From Saprospiraceae bacterium (GTDB lineage Bacteria > Bacteroidota > Bacteroidia > Chitinophagales > Saprospiraceae), in NCBI GenBank assembly GCA_027488935.1, contig JAIYAP010000007.1:1-64000 (forward strand): a stretch of DNA of 64,000 nt. Direction: 5' to 3'. The notes under the pieces were generated by a model that was not told the DNA's origin, ran no database searches, and saw only the letters and a program-made list of their open reading frames with translations. Shown here in pieces: positions 36,601 through 44,277 of the stretch (positions are counted from its first letter, which is position 1; the number at the start of each line of letters is the position of its first letter). Position numbers and translations under genes: made by a program.

Positions 36601-38782
36601 TTTCAACAACTTACCGGTTGGCTCCTATGCCCTAAACGTAACCGATGCCAATGGTTGCAGTGCCGATTGCGGCTTCCAAATAAAACTGATTGATTGTGAA
36701 ACTGCGGTAGGCACCATGTCTACGAACCTGATTTCAACTTGTGGCGATGGCTGTATTACGGCGGTTTACAGCCCGATCGGACAATTCCTGGATGCCAATG
36801 ATGTACTCCAGTTTGTGTTGCATACGGGCGTGGGCGATACCATTATGCAAGAACTCGCGCGCAACAGTCAGCCCGTTTTTTGCTTTAATCCGGCAACCAT
36901 GCAATACGGTAGCATTTATTATGTATCGGCAGTGGTGGGTGATAAAGACGCTGCGGGCAATGTGCAAATTACACACTGGTGTACTGAAATTTCAGTTGGT
37001 ACTCCCATTCAGTTTATAGAACAACCCGTGGCCGTCATCGGTCCAGTGGGCGTACTCAATTGCGAAGTACGGGCTGTTTCCATGCAATGTAATACCACTT
37101 TGAATGGCGTCCTGTACAGCTGGACCACCGTAAATGGCCTGATTGTCGGACCAAGTAACCAGCCAACCGCTACGGCCGGATTACCTGGAACATACTTCAT
37201 CACCGTACAGGCGAATGGCTGTGCAGACACTGCAAAAGTGGTTATAAAAGACTTTAGCAATGCGCCCCAGGCAACGATTGTTGCCAATCCGAGTAGCATC
37301 CTCAATTGTACGATTCAGGAAATCATCTTGGCTGGCACCATCGAAGGCACCCTGAACGCCAATGCCATTTGGTTATCGGGCGGACAAGTGTTTGCCAATG
37401 GCAGCATCGTTCCGATCAGTCAACCCGGCAACTATCAGTTTATCATTTTGGATACCCTTACGTTGTGTCGCGATACCGCCCTGATTCAAATTAATGAAAA
37501 CCTGGCCTATCCGCCCTTATTTCTGAATCAGCCGGCGGCCCTCAGTTGTGCTCAAAAAACAGTGACCCTCAGTGGCGGTTCTTCGTTTCCGGGCATTCTT
37601 TTCCGCTGGGCGCAAATCAACGGAACCGATACGACGTATATCGGAACAGGCAATAATTTGAATGTAACAAACCCTGGCACGTATTTCCTGATTGGGATCG
37701 ACCCCGCGAATGCATGTACCAACGGGATCAGCACAACCGTTGTAGCCGATGTTGTTACACCGGTGGCAGATGCGGGTTTGCCCTTTACGCTCCCTTGTTT
37801 TGGTGAAACAGGCTACCTGGATGGCAGTGCATCCAGCGGTGCAGCCAACATGACGTTTGTATGGAATACTGTGGATGGTAGTTTGGTCAATGGAATAACG
37901 ACCTCGAAGCCCGAAATCAACACGCCCGGCACCTATGTTTTGCTGGTCACCAACCCAGGAAACGGCTGTACGGATACCGAAACCGTGGTTATTGATCCGG
38001 AAGCACCAATTGCAGTACTGGATGTGAAACAACCACCTTGTTATGGCGATAAAGGGGCAATTGTGATACAAAGTGTGAGTGGCGGCAAACCACCCGTAAA
38101 ATATTCGATCAATAACGGCCAAACGTTCACCACCAACAACCAGTTCCTCAACTTATTGCCCGGAAATTACGCGTTGCTGATTGTGGACGCCGTGGGTTGC
38201 AGTACAACAGCACAGACCGAAATTATTGCCGCGCAGCCTTTTGAAATCACCCTCGATCCGCAAGTAAAAATAAAATTAGGGGATAGTTATTTGATCAATA
38301 CCCAGGTGAGCGGCCCTCCAGGCGATATCAAAACGGTACAATGGCAGCCTTCTACCGCCCTGAGCTGTGATACTTGTTTGCAAACCGTATCCACCCCACT
38401 TAATTCCATCCGGTACAAGGTGCGGGTTACCAGCAAAGCCGGTTGTTCGGATGAAGCACTGTTGCAAATTGTGGTGGATAAACGCTACGATATTTATGTT
38501 CCCAACGTGTTTTCGCCCGATGGAGATGGCAAAAACGACCTGTTTATGATTTTTGCCGATGTCAAAATGGTGAAAAACATCAAATCCTTCCAGGTTTACT
38601 CGCGCTGGGGCGAACGCATCTTCGAATTTGCCAATTTCCTGCCCAACAATCCCGACATGGGGTGGAATGGCAAACACCACGGACAAGACCTGAACCCGGG
38701 TGTATTTGCCTGGTACGCCGTGGTTGAACTGATTGACGGACAAGAAGTATTGTTGGAAGGGGACGTTACCCTGAAACGATAA
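30674..38782 (+). CDS. Giant SprB-repeat surface protein with gliding-motility-type C-terminus
   Basis: 2702 residues. Signal peptide MRLPSTFLAFFCFSQLSLAQ; a Cys-rich N-terminal domain to about 170; Ig/PKD-like domains to about 345; about 21-22 SprB-like repeats of roughly 75 residues (about 349-2005); further PKD/Ig-like domains; and a CHU_C type-B T9SS sorting domain from about 2605 (VPNVFSPDGDGKNDLFMI, SRWGERIFE, GVFAWYAVVEL). It would be exported by the type IX system as an adhesin, motility or matrix protein. Repeats follow the pattern NGxINxSV...TYLWSNxxTTxDLSNL...YTVTVTGANGC, each with two cysteines. The start at 30674 was chosen by the signal peptide. Confidence 0.9.
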   Translation: MRLPSTFLAFFCFSQLSLAQCPPVGFPEAGNTCSTAPILCANLDGYCNTINNNNMVQNFPGCPGFQLNNDEWFAFYAGSTTITMIVTPSNCTSNGSNQGLQAGIYRQCTSNPVDLQCSCTTNPFTLTANNFIVGQIYWMVIDGCGGDVCDYSIDVTVGSTVGQPPANPGPITGPANVCEGSTTSYTITPPVGASMYNWTLTPPIGTLTPNNNTVNIAWGNNTTSAELCVSTSNACYSNPTQSCYTIDVVPRPTATLSGAGIICAGGSGNVPLTVNFTGEGPWTFIYRINGVNQPAVTTSSNPYTITATAPGTYTLASVTGGAATCTGTVSGTSVVSQTNITTTTVVTQAICGQSNGAINLTASNGAAPYTFIWSSGQTTEDLSAIPAGTYTVTVTDNNGCTKTAQATVNDNPVTLNLTAVVTANTTCINGNGAINLSVTPANTYQYNWSNGATTEDLADLIPGSYTVTVTFGVNCTNTASYTINDNPNQPNITATTTQSTCDQTNGSINASVSGGVTPYTYLWSNGETTEDLSNLLAGTYTLTVTGANGCTRTSELTISNNNPPINVTAVVVNNTTCLGGNGSINVSVAPANTYTYLWSNAETTQDLSNLPPGTYSVTVTQVGSCTQTAEFTINDNPVLPNIAPVVVNTTCDLANGSISLSVNGGVAPYTYLWSGGETTSSLTNVLANSYQVTVTGANGCTQTADITVNNNNPQINITATITANTICIPGSGNGSINVSVSPINPAYTYIWSNGFTTQDLNNLAPGNYTITVSAGGTCTNTAEFEVPDNPNLPTITGNFIESTCDLANGSINISVNGATTPYTYLWSNGAITQDITGLVANGYTVTVTGANGCTSTSEYSITNNNPPISVTAVVSSNTTCNANANGAINVSVVPAGTYTYLWSNGLTTQDLTGLAAGSYQVTVTGAGSCSETASFDVSDNPNVPNLNFNGTNARCGLNNGAVNLSVSGGVTPYVYLWANNATTQDLSNVPSGFYEVTVTGANGCTSVGDIFVDDEAIPVSINGVVTDKTSCLTDNGRIVLQLSPFNVTVSWASGSTATTLNNLAPGDYSVTVSAGGTCTETANFTIIDATEIPTLTTDVTAARCGLPNGGIDLEVSGSVAPYTYKWSNNANTQDLTNKLAGTFTVTVTSATGCSATTEVTIPINDLSIVIFGGISDNTSCGQPNGSIFITADPIENYQYKWSNNAMVADLYNLAPGMYTVTVSFGVSCSSTATFEILNAATAPNLSASATAATCNLNNGSALASASGGEAPYTYNWSNSTTTAQANNLIPSVYTVTVTGANDCTVTATTVVSNNNIALNISGIASENTSCINGNGALNISVVPAGTYTYAWSNAANTANISNLAQGAYTVTVTAGVSCSATASFNINDNTPNPSIVPNITAAICSQSNGAIDLTVSNASGPYTYLWSNNATTEDLTGIPPGNYAVTVTASNGCKADTFLNVANNSTSFSLSGITTALTNCAAPNGAINFTVTPPGAYLIAWSNSATTEDISQLAAGIYTVSVTEVGSCVASATFVVDDQRIYPSSTQTIASEICGLQNGSLQLTTQGGTTPYQFSWSSGQTSEDLNAVAANTYTVTITDANFCTATATGTIPGNTVGFAIAGTPQPNTSCVSSNGGIDLTISPADPGFGLSYTYAWSNSPLTQDLNAVAGGTYVVTVSAGGTCTNVASFNIPDDSNPPQLAAGITPAFCGQNSGGIDLNTSGSQAPYTYTWSNSGLEEDLSGVVSGDYTVTVVGADGCKTIDQFTIPENTLLPSIAGAATPLTSCISNNGAISINVSPVGLYTYKWSNGATQQNLASLPTGVYTVTVNGGGACISTATFTVDNATQTVDLSSTITNILCFGNATGAIDVSVNGGTGPYTYVWQPAVPGNLQDLNNLSPGTYRLTTTDANGCSANAVYVVAQPNAALQINCVASNTVSFPGGSDGSGSLSISGGTAPYTVTPSVGNPQTGVPAGVLNFNNLPVGSYALNVTDANGCSADCGFQIKLIDCETAVGTMSTNLISTCGDGCITAVYSPIGQFLDANDVLQFVLHTGVGDTIMQELARNSQPVFCFNPATMQYGSIYYVSAVVGDKDAAGNVQITHWCTEISVGTPIQFIEQPVAVIGPVGVLNCEVRAVSMQCNTTLNGVLYSWTTVNGLIVGPSNQPTATAGLPGTYFITVQANGCADTAKVVIKDFSNAPQATIVANPSSILNCTIQEIILAGTIEGTLNANAIWLSGGQVFANGSIVPISQPGNYQFIILDTLTLCRDTALIQINENLAYPPLFLNQPAALSCAQKTVTLSGGSSFPGILFRWAQINGTDTTYIGTGNNLNVTNPGTYFLIGIDPANACTNGISTTVVADVVTPVADAGLPFTLPCFGETGYLDGSASSGAANMTFVWNTVDGSLVNGITTSKPEINTPGTYVLLVTNPGNGCTDTETVVIDPEAPIAVLDVKQPPCYGDKGAIVIQSVSGGKPPVKYSINNGQTFTTNNQFLNLLPGNYALLIVDAVGCSTTAQTEIIAAQPFEITLDPQVKIKLGDSYLINTQVSGPPGDIKTVQWQPSTALSCDTCLQTVSTPLNSIRYKVRVTSKAGCSDEALLQIVVDKRYDIYVPNVFSPDGDGKNDLFMIFADVKMVKNIKSFQVYSRWGERIFEFANFLPNNPDMGWNGKHHGQDLNPGVFAWYAVVELIDGQEVLLEGDVTLKR
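31720..36690 (+). repeat. Coding tandem array of about 22 SprB-like repeats
   Basis: Period about 225-230 bases. Two forms alternate without exception through twenty units: form A has GGVxPYTYLW and ends TVTGANGC, form B has VxPAxTYTYLW and ends TVSAGGTC or TFGVSC. The true period is therefore about 450 bases (150 residues). Two extra A-like units close the array. Confidence 0.85.
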
Positions 38783-38796
38783 CGATTTATTATAAG

Positions 38797-38847
38797 GTTG
38801 TTGCTGCGGTCAAACTTAATATTTGAGCCGCAGCAACAACGTTTTTT
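38797..38847 (+). terminator. Terminator of the giant gene
   Basis: GTTGTTGCTGCGG (from 38797) pairs with CCGCAGCAACAAC (38828-38840), extended by CAAA/TTTG with one bulge, followed by GTTTTTT. It stands between the converging giant gene and uvrA. Confidence 0.85.
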
Positions 38848-38863
38848 AGGGTAAAATTGCTTT

Positions 38864-41821
38864 TTACAGCATTTCTTTCAAAAACATACCCGTATAACTT
38901 TTCGGTTCTTTGGCAACTTTTTCGGGCGTACCTGCGCTTACGATATTTCCGCCCCGCCATCCACCATCCGGACCAATATCTACCACATAGTCGGCTTGTT
39001 TGATCACATCGAGGTTGTGCTCGATCACAATAATGGTATTGCCTTTATCCACCAAAGCATTCAGTACCTTGAGCAATTGCCGAATGTCTTCAAAATGCAG
39101 GCCCGTGGTCGGTTCATCCAGGATATACACGGTACGCCCGGTGTCCTTTTTGGATAATTCTTCCGCTAATTTTACGCGTTGCGCTTCGCCGCCCGACAGT
39201 GTGGTGGCCTGTTGCCCCAGCGTAACATAGCCTAACCCAACGTCTTGCAAGGTTTTGATGCGGCGGTAAATATTCGGAATGGGCTGGAAAAACTCAACCG
39301 CCTCGGCAATCGTCATGTCCAGTACATTGGAGATACTTTTGCCTTTGTACAGCACTTCCAGGGTTTCGCGGTTGTAACGGCGGCCCATGCAACGGTCGCA
39401 AGGCACACTCACATCGGGCAAAAAATTCATTTCAATTACCCGCATGCCCGCGCCTTCACATACTTCGCAACGGCCGCCTTTTACATTAAAGGAAAAACGA
39501 CCCGGGGCATACCCGCGAATTTTGGCTTCCGGGGTATCCGAAAACAATTTCCGAATATCCGAAAACACATTGGTATAGGTGGCTGGATTGGAACGCGGCG
39601 TACGTCCAATCGCACTTTGATCAATTTCAATGACTTTATCCACCAATTCCAGGCCTTCAATGCGCTGGTAGGGCAACGGGCGTTTTAAACTATTGAAAAA
39701 ATGCTGTTGTAAAATGGGATACAGCGTTTCATTGATCAAACTGGATTTACCCGAACCGCTCACCCCGCTCACCCCGATAAAGGTACCGAGTGGCAATTCC
39801 AGGTTTACATTTTTCAGGTTGTGGCCCGTTGCACCAAACAAACGCAACCAACCGCCATTGCCTTTGCGGCGTTTTTCCGGCACTTCAATACGCGCACGAT
39901 CCGCCAGATAATCGCTGGTGATGGTAGAATGGCGCATAAAATCCTTGGGAACGCCAAAATCGACGATCTGGCCGCCGTGTTTGCCTGCACCCGGACCCAA
40001 ATCGATCAAATAATCCGATTCGAGCATAATGTCTTTATCGTGCTCCACCACCAAAACCGAATTGCCAATATCCCGCAGCGACTTTAAAGCCTCAATCAAT
40101 TTGATGTTGTCGCGCTGGTGCAAGCCAATACTCGGCTCGTCTAATATATAGGTGATGCCGGTCAGTTGTGAACCAATTTGGGTGGCCAAACGGATCCGCT
40201 GACTTTCACCGCCCGACAAAGTACGCGCCGGACGATTGAGCGCTAGGTAATCCAGCCCCACTTGCAATAAAAACTTAAGCCGGAATCGAATTTCCTTGAG
40301 CACATCTTTGGCAATCATGGCCTGGCGCTCACTCATATCCGATTCAATGCCATGCAGTTGTGCGGTAAGTTCCGTTAAATCAAGACTGGCAAGTTCGGAT
40401 ATATTTTTATCGGCAATTTTAAACCACAAACTTTCTTTTTTCAACCGCGCGCCATTGCATTCCGGACAAACGCCCACCACCATAAAATCTTCGGCCCACT
40501 GACGGATTTTTTCGGAACCCGTTTCGGAATACCAGCGCTTGAGCATGTTCAAAAGACCTTCTGAAGTCAGGTTATAGGTCCATTCATCCTCGCCGTAAGT
40601 GGTCGTGATCTCCAAAGGTTCGCCGCCGCCGTACAAGATAATTTCCATTGCTTTTTCCGGAATATCCTTCACGGGCGTATCGAAACTGAACTTTTGTTTT
40701 TTGGCCAGCGCCTTTAGTTGCTTGAAATTATTGTTTTCGCGGACTTCTCCCAAAGGCACAAAGGCCATTTGATTGATGCTTTTTGTATTGTCGGGAATTA
40801 CCCGTTTCATGTCCACTTCCTGTATTTCACCCAATCCTTTACAATGCGGGCACATGCCGTAAGGACTGTTGAAGGAAAACGTATTGGGCGAAGGTTCTTC
40901 GTAGGAAAGGCCAGATTCGAGGCACATCAGGCGTTTGGAGTAGGCCACTACACCCTGAAGATCAATCGGCGTCGTTTCCGTTTCAACGGTTTTGCCTTTG
41001 CCTTTGGGTTTGGTTTTAGTTACCGGTTCCGGAACAAAATCATAATCCAGCACTTGCAACATGCCATCGCCCATGCGCAGGGCAGTTTTTACACTTTCGG
41101 CAATCCGTTCGATGCGGTCGTCGCCCACTTTCAGTCGATCCACCACAATTTCAATATCGTGGATTTTATAGCGATCGACCTGCATGCCGGGCAAAATATC
41201 CAGAATTTCGCCATCCACGCGTACTTTGGTATAGCCTTGCTTGAGCACCTGTTCGAATAATTCGCGGTAATGGCCCTTGCGCGAGCGCACGACAGGCGCG
41301 AGCAGCACGATTTTTTTATCGGCAAAACGCTCCTGAATATTGGAAATGATCTGATCTTCGGTGAATTTCACCATCTTTTTGCCCGTTACGTACGAATAGG
41401 CCTCGCCTGCGCGCGCAAACAGCAAGCGCAAAAAGTCATATACCTCGGTCACCGTGCCCACCGTGGAGCGCGGATTGCGACCCGTGGTTTTTTGCTCAAT
41501 GCTGATCACCGGACTCAAACCCGTGATTTGCTCCACATCCGGGCGCTCCATTTCGCCGATAAACTGGCGTGCGTAACTCGACAGTGTTTCCATGAAACGC
41601 CGCTGCCCTTCGGCATAAATGGTATCGAATGCGAGCGAGCTCTTGCCCGAACCACTAATACCTGTGATCACCACCAACTGGTTGCGCGGAATCCGCACAC
41701 TGATGTTCTTCAGGTTGTGCACCCGGGCATCAATTACTTCGATATAATCATGATCGGGAAGCGTCAACTGATCCGTATTCGATTCAGGAGCAGTCATTTG
41801 GGTAGTTTTTGCCTTTGCCAT
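38864..41821 (-). CDS. uvrA: Excinuclease ABC subunit A
   Basis: 985 residues. A damage-recognition ATPase of nucleotide excision repair. Two ABC modules: GISGSGKSSLAF near residue 57 and GVSGSGKSSLINETL in the second half; signature motifs LSGGESQRIRLA and LSGGEAQRVKLAEEL; zinc sites CPECNG and CEVCEG...CDRC. The start at 41821 was chosen because residues before it in the longer frame look untranslated. uvrB is not in the window. Confidence 0.97.
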   Translation of the reverse strand: MAKAKTTQMTAPESNTDQLTLPDHDYIEVIDARVHNLKNISVRIPRNQLVVITGISGSGKSSLAFDTIYAEGQRRFMETLSSYARQFIGEMERPDVEQITGLSPVISIEQKTTGRNPRSTVGTVTEVYDFLRLLFARAGEAYSYVTGKKMVKFTEDQIISNIQERFADKKIVLLAPVVRSRKGHYRELFEQVLKQGYTKVRVDGEILDILPGMQVDRYKIHDIEIVVDRLKVGDDRIERIAESVKTALRMGDGMLQVLDYDFVPEPVTKTKPKGKGKTVETETTPIDLQGVVAYSKRLMCLESGLSYEEPSPNTFSFNSPYGMCPHCKGLGEIQEVDMKRVIPDNTKSINQMAFVPLGEVRENNNFKQLKALAKKQKFSFDTPVKDIPEKAMEIILYGGGEPLEITTTYGEDEWTYNLTSEGLLNMLKRWYSETGSEKIRQWAEDFMVVGVCPECNGARLKKESLWFKIADKNISELASLDLTELTAQLHGIESDMSERQAMIAKDVLKEIRFRLKFLLQVGLDYLALNRPARTLSGGESQRIRLATQIGSQLTGITYILDEPSIGLHQRDNIKLIEALKSLRDIGNSVLVVEHDKDIMLESDYLIDLGPGAGKHGGQIVDFGVPKDFMRHSTITSDYLADRARIEVPEKRRKGNGGWLRLFGATGHNLKNVNLELPLGTFIGVSGVSGSGKSSLINETLYPILQQHFFNSLKRPLPYQRIEGLELVDKVIEIDQSAIGRTPRSNPATYTNVFSDIRKLFSDTPEAKIRGYAPGRFSFNVKGGRCEVCEGAGMRVIEMNFLPDVSVPCDRCMGRRYNRETLEVLYKGKSISNVLDMTIAEAVEFFQPIPNIYRRIKTLQDVGLGYVTLGQQATTLSGGEAQRVKLAEELSKKDTGRTVYILDEPTTGLHFEDIRQLLKVLNALVDKGNTIIVIEHNLDVIKQADYVVDIGPDGGWRGGNIVSAGTPEKVAKEPKSYTGMFLKEML

Positions 41822-41952
41822 GCCGGTAAAACAAGTGAGCGACGATTTAGTTGGTGCGCTGAGCAAAGGTAATGAAAATGTTTTTTTGAAATAAATATTT
41901 TGAAATAAATTGTTTAATAATCGAATTAGTACTCGGAAAGCCAAAACGCTCC

Positions 41953-41982
41953 TTTGAATTAGTACAGAACTGTGTACTTTTC
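41953..41982 (+). promoter_or_regulatory. Promoter of the M1 peptidase gene
   Basis: TTTG (41953-41956), 18 bases, then TACTTTTC (41975-41982). It differs from consensus by one base in the -7 box and one base in spacing, and lies 20 bases before the ATG at 42003. Confidence 0.55.
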
Positions 41983-42002
41983 CGCCAAAATTTTATACGA
42001 CC

Positions 42003-43883
42003 ATGCGACTGTTTTACCCTGTCTTTATTTTGCTGTTGTGGCTTTGTGCGCACACACTTCCAGCACAAAACACCCCTGAACTGTATATGCCGCGCAACAT
42101 CAAACGCGCATTTGACGCCGAAACACGCGCCGCCGATGGCAAACCGGGTGTCAATTATTGGCAAAACCGCTCCGTTTACAACATTCAGGTAGATTTGAAC
42201 CTGAAAAAGCGCTTAGTAAGCGGCGACGCACAAATCAAATATTTTAACAACAGTCCTGATACGCTCAAAATTATTCGCCTCAAACTGGCCCACGACCTGT
42301 GGCGCAAAAACAGCGAACGCGCCTACGACCTGGCAGAAGAAGACATGGGCGAGGGTGTGCGCATCAATCAGGTAAAGGTGCAGGATAAAGTGGTGATACC
42401 GACCCAACTTACCCGTGCCAATACATTCCTCACCATCAAATTGGAGGAACCGCTTCCGAGCGGGAAAAGCATCGATTTGAGTGTCAATTGGGCCTACACT
42501 GCCCCAGCCAGCAAAGACGCCCCGCGCGAGTGCGTGTGCGATTCTACCAGTTGGTTTGTAGCCTATTGGTACCCGCAGGTGGCGGTGTATGACGATTTGC
42601 ACGGCTGGGCAGATTTTCCGTACACCGGCATGCAGGAAATGTACAACGACTTTGCCGACTATGAAGTACGCATAAAAGTTCCGGGCAATGTGATGGTTTG
42701 GGCGACCGGCACCTGGGAAAATGCCAGCGAATTGTTAATGCCCGAGTATTTGAAACGCTATGAAGAGGCACTGGAATCAAAAAGTATCGTGAAAGTGTTT
42801 GGTCCGGATGATTACAACAACAAAAAGTCGTTTTTCCGGCCAAATTCGATTCAAACGTTTGTGTATAAGGCGAGCGGCGTGCCCGATTTTGCTTTTGGCC
42901 TGAGCGATCATTACCTCTGGGACGCCACTTCGGCGGTAGTAGATCCGGCTACTGGACGCAAAGCGCTGGTGAGTGCTGCCTACAACCCAAAATCGAAAGA
43001 TTACTATGAGGTGTGCGACATCGCCGCCAAGGGTTTGAGCTTGATGTCGACCTTCATGCCCGGTTATCCCTATCCTTATCCGCGCATGACGGTGTTCAAT
43101 GGCGATGATGGCATGGAGTTCCCGATGATGTGCAACGACGGCAGCACGGCACCGAATAGCCCACTCACCCTGACCATACACGAATCCTCCCACACCTATT
43201 TTCCGTTCATGATGGGCATCAACGAGCAATATTATGCCTGGATGGACGAAGGTTGGGCGGCATTTTTTGATGTAGTAGTGTCCGATTCTCTGGCGGGAAA
43301 ACCCGTTGGCCGCATGCGCAATTACTGGGATTTTGCGGGTACCGAAAATGACATGCCGCCGATGACCCCTTCCCGGCATTTGAGCAATCCGGCATACCGG
43401 GTGGCATCTTACAACCGTCCGCAGGCTGCTTATTTTGCCTTGTATCAAATGTTGGGGTACGAACGCTTCCACCGTTGCATGGTAACGTATATGGACCGCT
43501 GGAAAGGCAAACATCCGCAACCGTTTGATTTTTTCAATACCTGGAATGAAGCGGCGGGTGAAAACCTCAACTGGTTCTGGAAACCCTGGTTTTTCGATTG
43601 GGGCTATCCCGACCTTGCCGTAACGGGTGTTCAAAACAACGGCGGCCGCAAACCCCTCATCGAAATAGAAAACAAAGGCACCATGCCGATGTCTGTGATG
43701 GGCGAAATAGAATATGCTGATGGCAGCAAAGAAAATTTTGTGCGTACCGCGGAAGTGTGGAAAACAAGTGCGAAAAAAATCAGCATCCCGGCCAAAGGCG
43801 GTAAAATGATCAAACGGGTAACCTTAGGGAATCGCCAGGTATCCGATACCGATGCAGATAATAATGTGTGGAAAGCGCCTTAG
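42003..43883 (+). CDS. M1-family metallopeptidase
   Basis: 626 residues with a signal peptide (residues 1-20, ending TLPAQ). Zinc site HESSH near residue 393, followed after exactly 18 residues by the glutamate in DEGWAAFF. The exopeptidase-like segment is NGDDGMEFPM in place of GAMEN, and the downstream catalytic tyrosine region is less clear. Periplasmic or secreted aminopeptidase-type enzyme for peptide use. There is no sorting tail, so it is probably periplasmic. It is followed by a strong palindrome. Confidence 0.92.
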   Translation: MRLFYPVFILLLWLCAHTLPAQNTPELYMPRNIKRAFDAETRAADGKPGVNYWQNRSVYNIQVDLNLKKRLVSGDAQIKYFNNSPDTLKIIRLKLAHDLWRKNSERAYDLAEEDMGEGVRINQVKVQDKVVIPTQLTRANTFLTIKLEEPLPSGKSIDLSVNWAYTAPASKDAPRECVCDSTSWFVAYWYPQVAVYDDLHGWADFPYTGMQEMYNDFADYEVRIKVPGNVMVWATGTWENASELLMPEYLKRYEEALESKSIVKVFGPDDYNNKKSFFRPNSIQTFVYKASGVPDFAFGLSDHYLWDATSAVVDPATGRKALVSAAYNPKSKDYYEVCDIAAKGLSLMSTFMPGYPYPYPRMTVFNGDDGMEFPMMCNDGSTAPNSPLTLTIHESSHTYFPFMMGINEQYYAWMDEGWAAFFDVVVSDSLAGKPVGRMRNYWDFAGTENDMPPMTPSRHLSNPAYRVASYNRPQAAYFALYQMLGYERFHRCMVTYMDRWKGKHPQPFDFFNTWNEAAGENLNWFWKPWFFDWGYPDLAVTGVQNNGGRKPLIEIENKGTMPMSVMGEIEYADGSKENFVRTAEVWKTSAKKISIPAKGGKMIKRVTLGNRQVSDTDADNNVWKAP

Positions 43884-43891
43884 TTCCTTTT

Positions 43892-43925
43892 TGAGGTGAC
43901 ACCTTTTAGCCGAGGTGTCACCTCA
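43892..43925. repeat. Perfect 13-bp palindromic hairpin after the M1 gene
   Basis: TGAGGTGACACCT (43892-43904) and AGGTGTCACCTCA (43913-43925) form a perfect stem around TTTAGCCG; flanking CCTTT/AAAGG nearly extends it. It could end transcripts from both sides (the M1 gene and the minus-strand small RNA) or be a REP-like element. Confidence 0.7.
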
Positions 43926-43973
43926 AAAGGCCTTTCAACTAGCCACTCCGCAACAAGGATTTGATACAGGGAC

Positions 43974-44010
43974 AAAAAAAATGAGGCAGTGCCACCACAG
44001 CACTACCTCA
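43974..44010 (-). terminator. Minus-strand Rho-independent terminator
   Basis: Eleven-position stem with one mismatch, loop TGTGGTG, then eight T on the minus strand. No minus-strand gene lies upstream of it within 2 kb, which supports a non-coding transcript. Confidence 0.75.
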
Positions 44011-44059
44011 GCCCTAACCAAATAAAACCAAATTATTCTTGATGCGTATTTTTCGATTG
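43974..44059 (-). ncRNA. Candidate small RNA of about 86 bases
   Basis: On the minus strand a TACCTTTG box (44065-44072) is followed about 50 bases after the expected start by a hairpin, TGAGGTAGTGC (44010-44000) with GCACTGCCTCA (43992-43982), and eight T (43981-43974). A promoter-like box plus a textbook terminator with no reading frame between them suggests a small RNA. No known RNA family was recognised. The -33 spacing is not ideal (TTG at 21 bases). Confidence 0.45.
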
Positions 44060-44277
44060 TGCTACAAAGGTAAAATGCTTTGTGTAAAAACTACAACAAC
44101 AGACGAAAAATTTTTTATAATTTTTTTTGCCAAACATCTGTCAAGTACCAAGCCTTTGTCAAAATAGAAAAATCGCCCAAGTACCCTGGAACACAATTAA
44201 AAAACTGCCAAACCACATTCCAAATTTTATGTAATTTTCCCCCAATTTTTAAAACATAATTTTATTTGTAACGCATC

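Noticed and set aside
31720..36690. CRISPR-like periodic signal
   Set aside because: The period of about 225 bases stays in frame and encodes protein repeats; units vary at codon third positions and no short constant repeats with spacers exist.
40718..41260. 180-codon plus-strand frame inside uvrA
   Set aside because: Antisense to highly conserved uvrA code; aromatic-rich translation typical of shadows.
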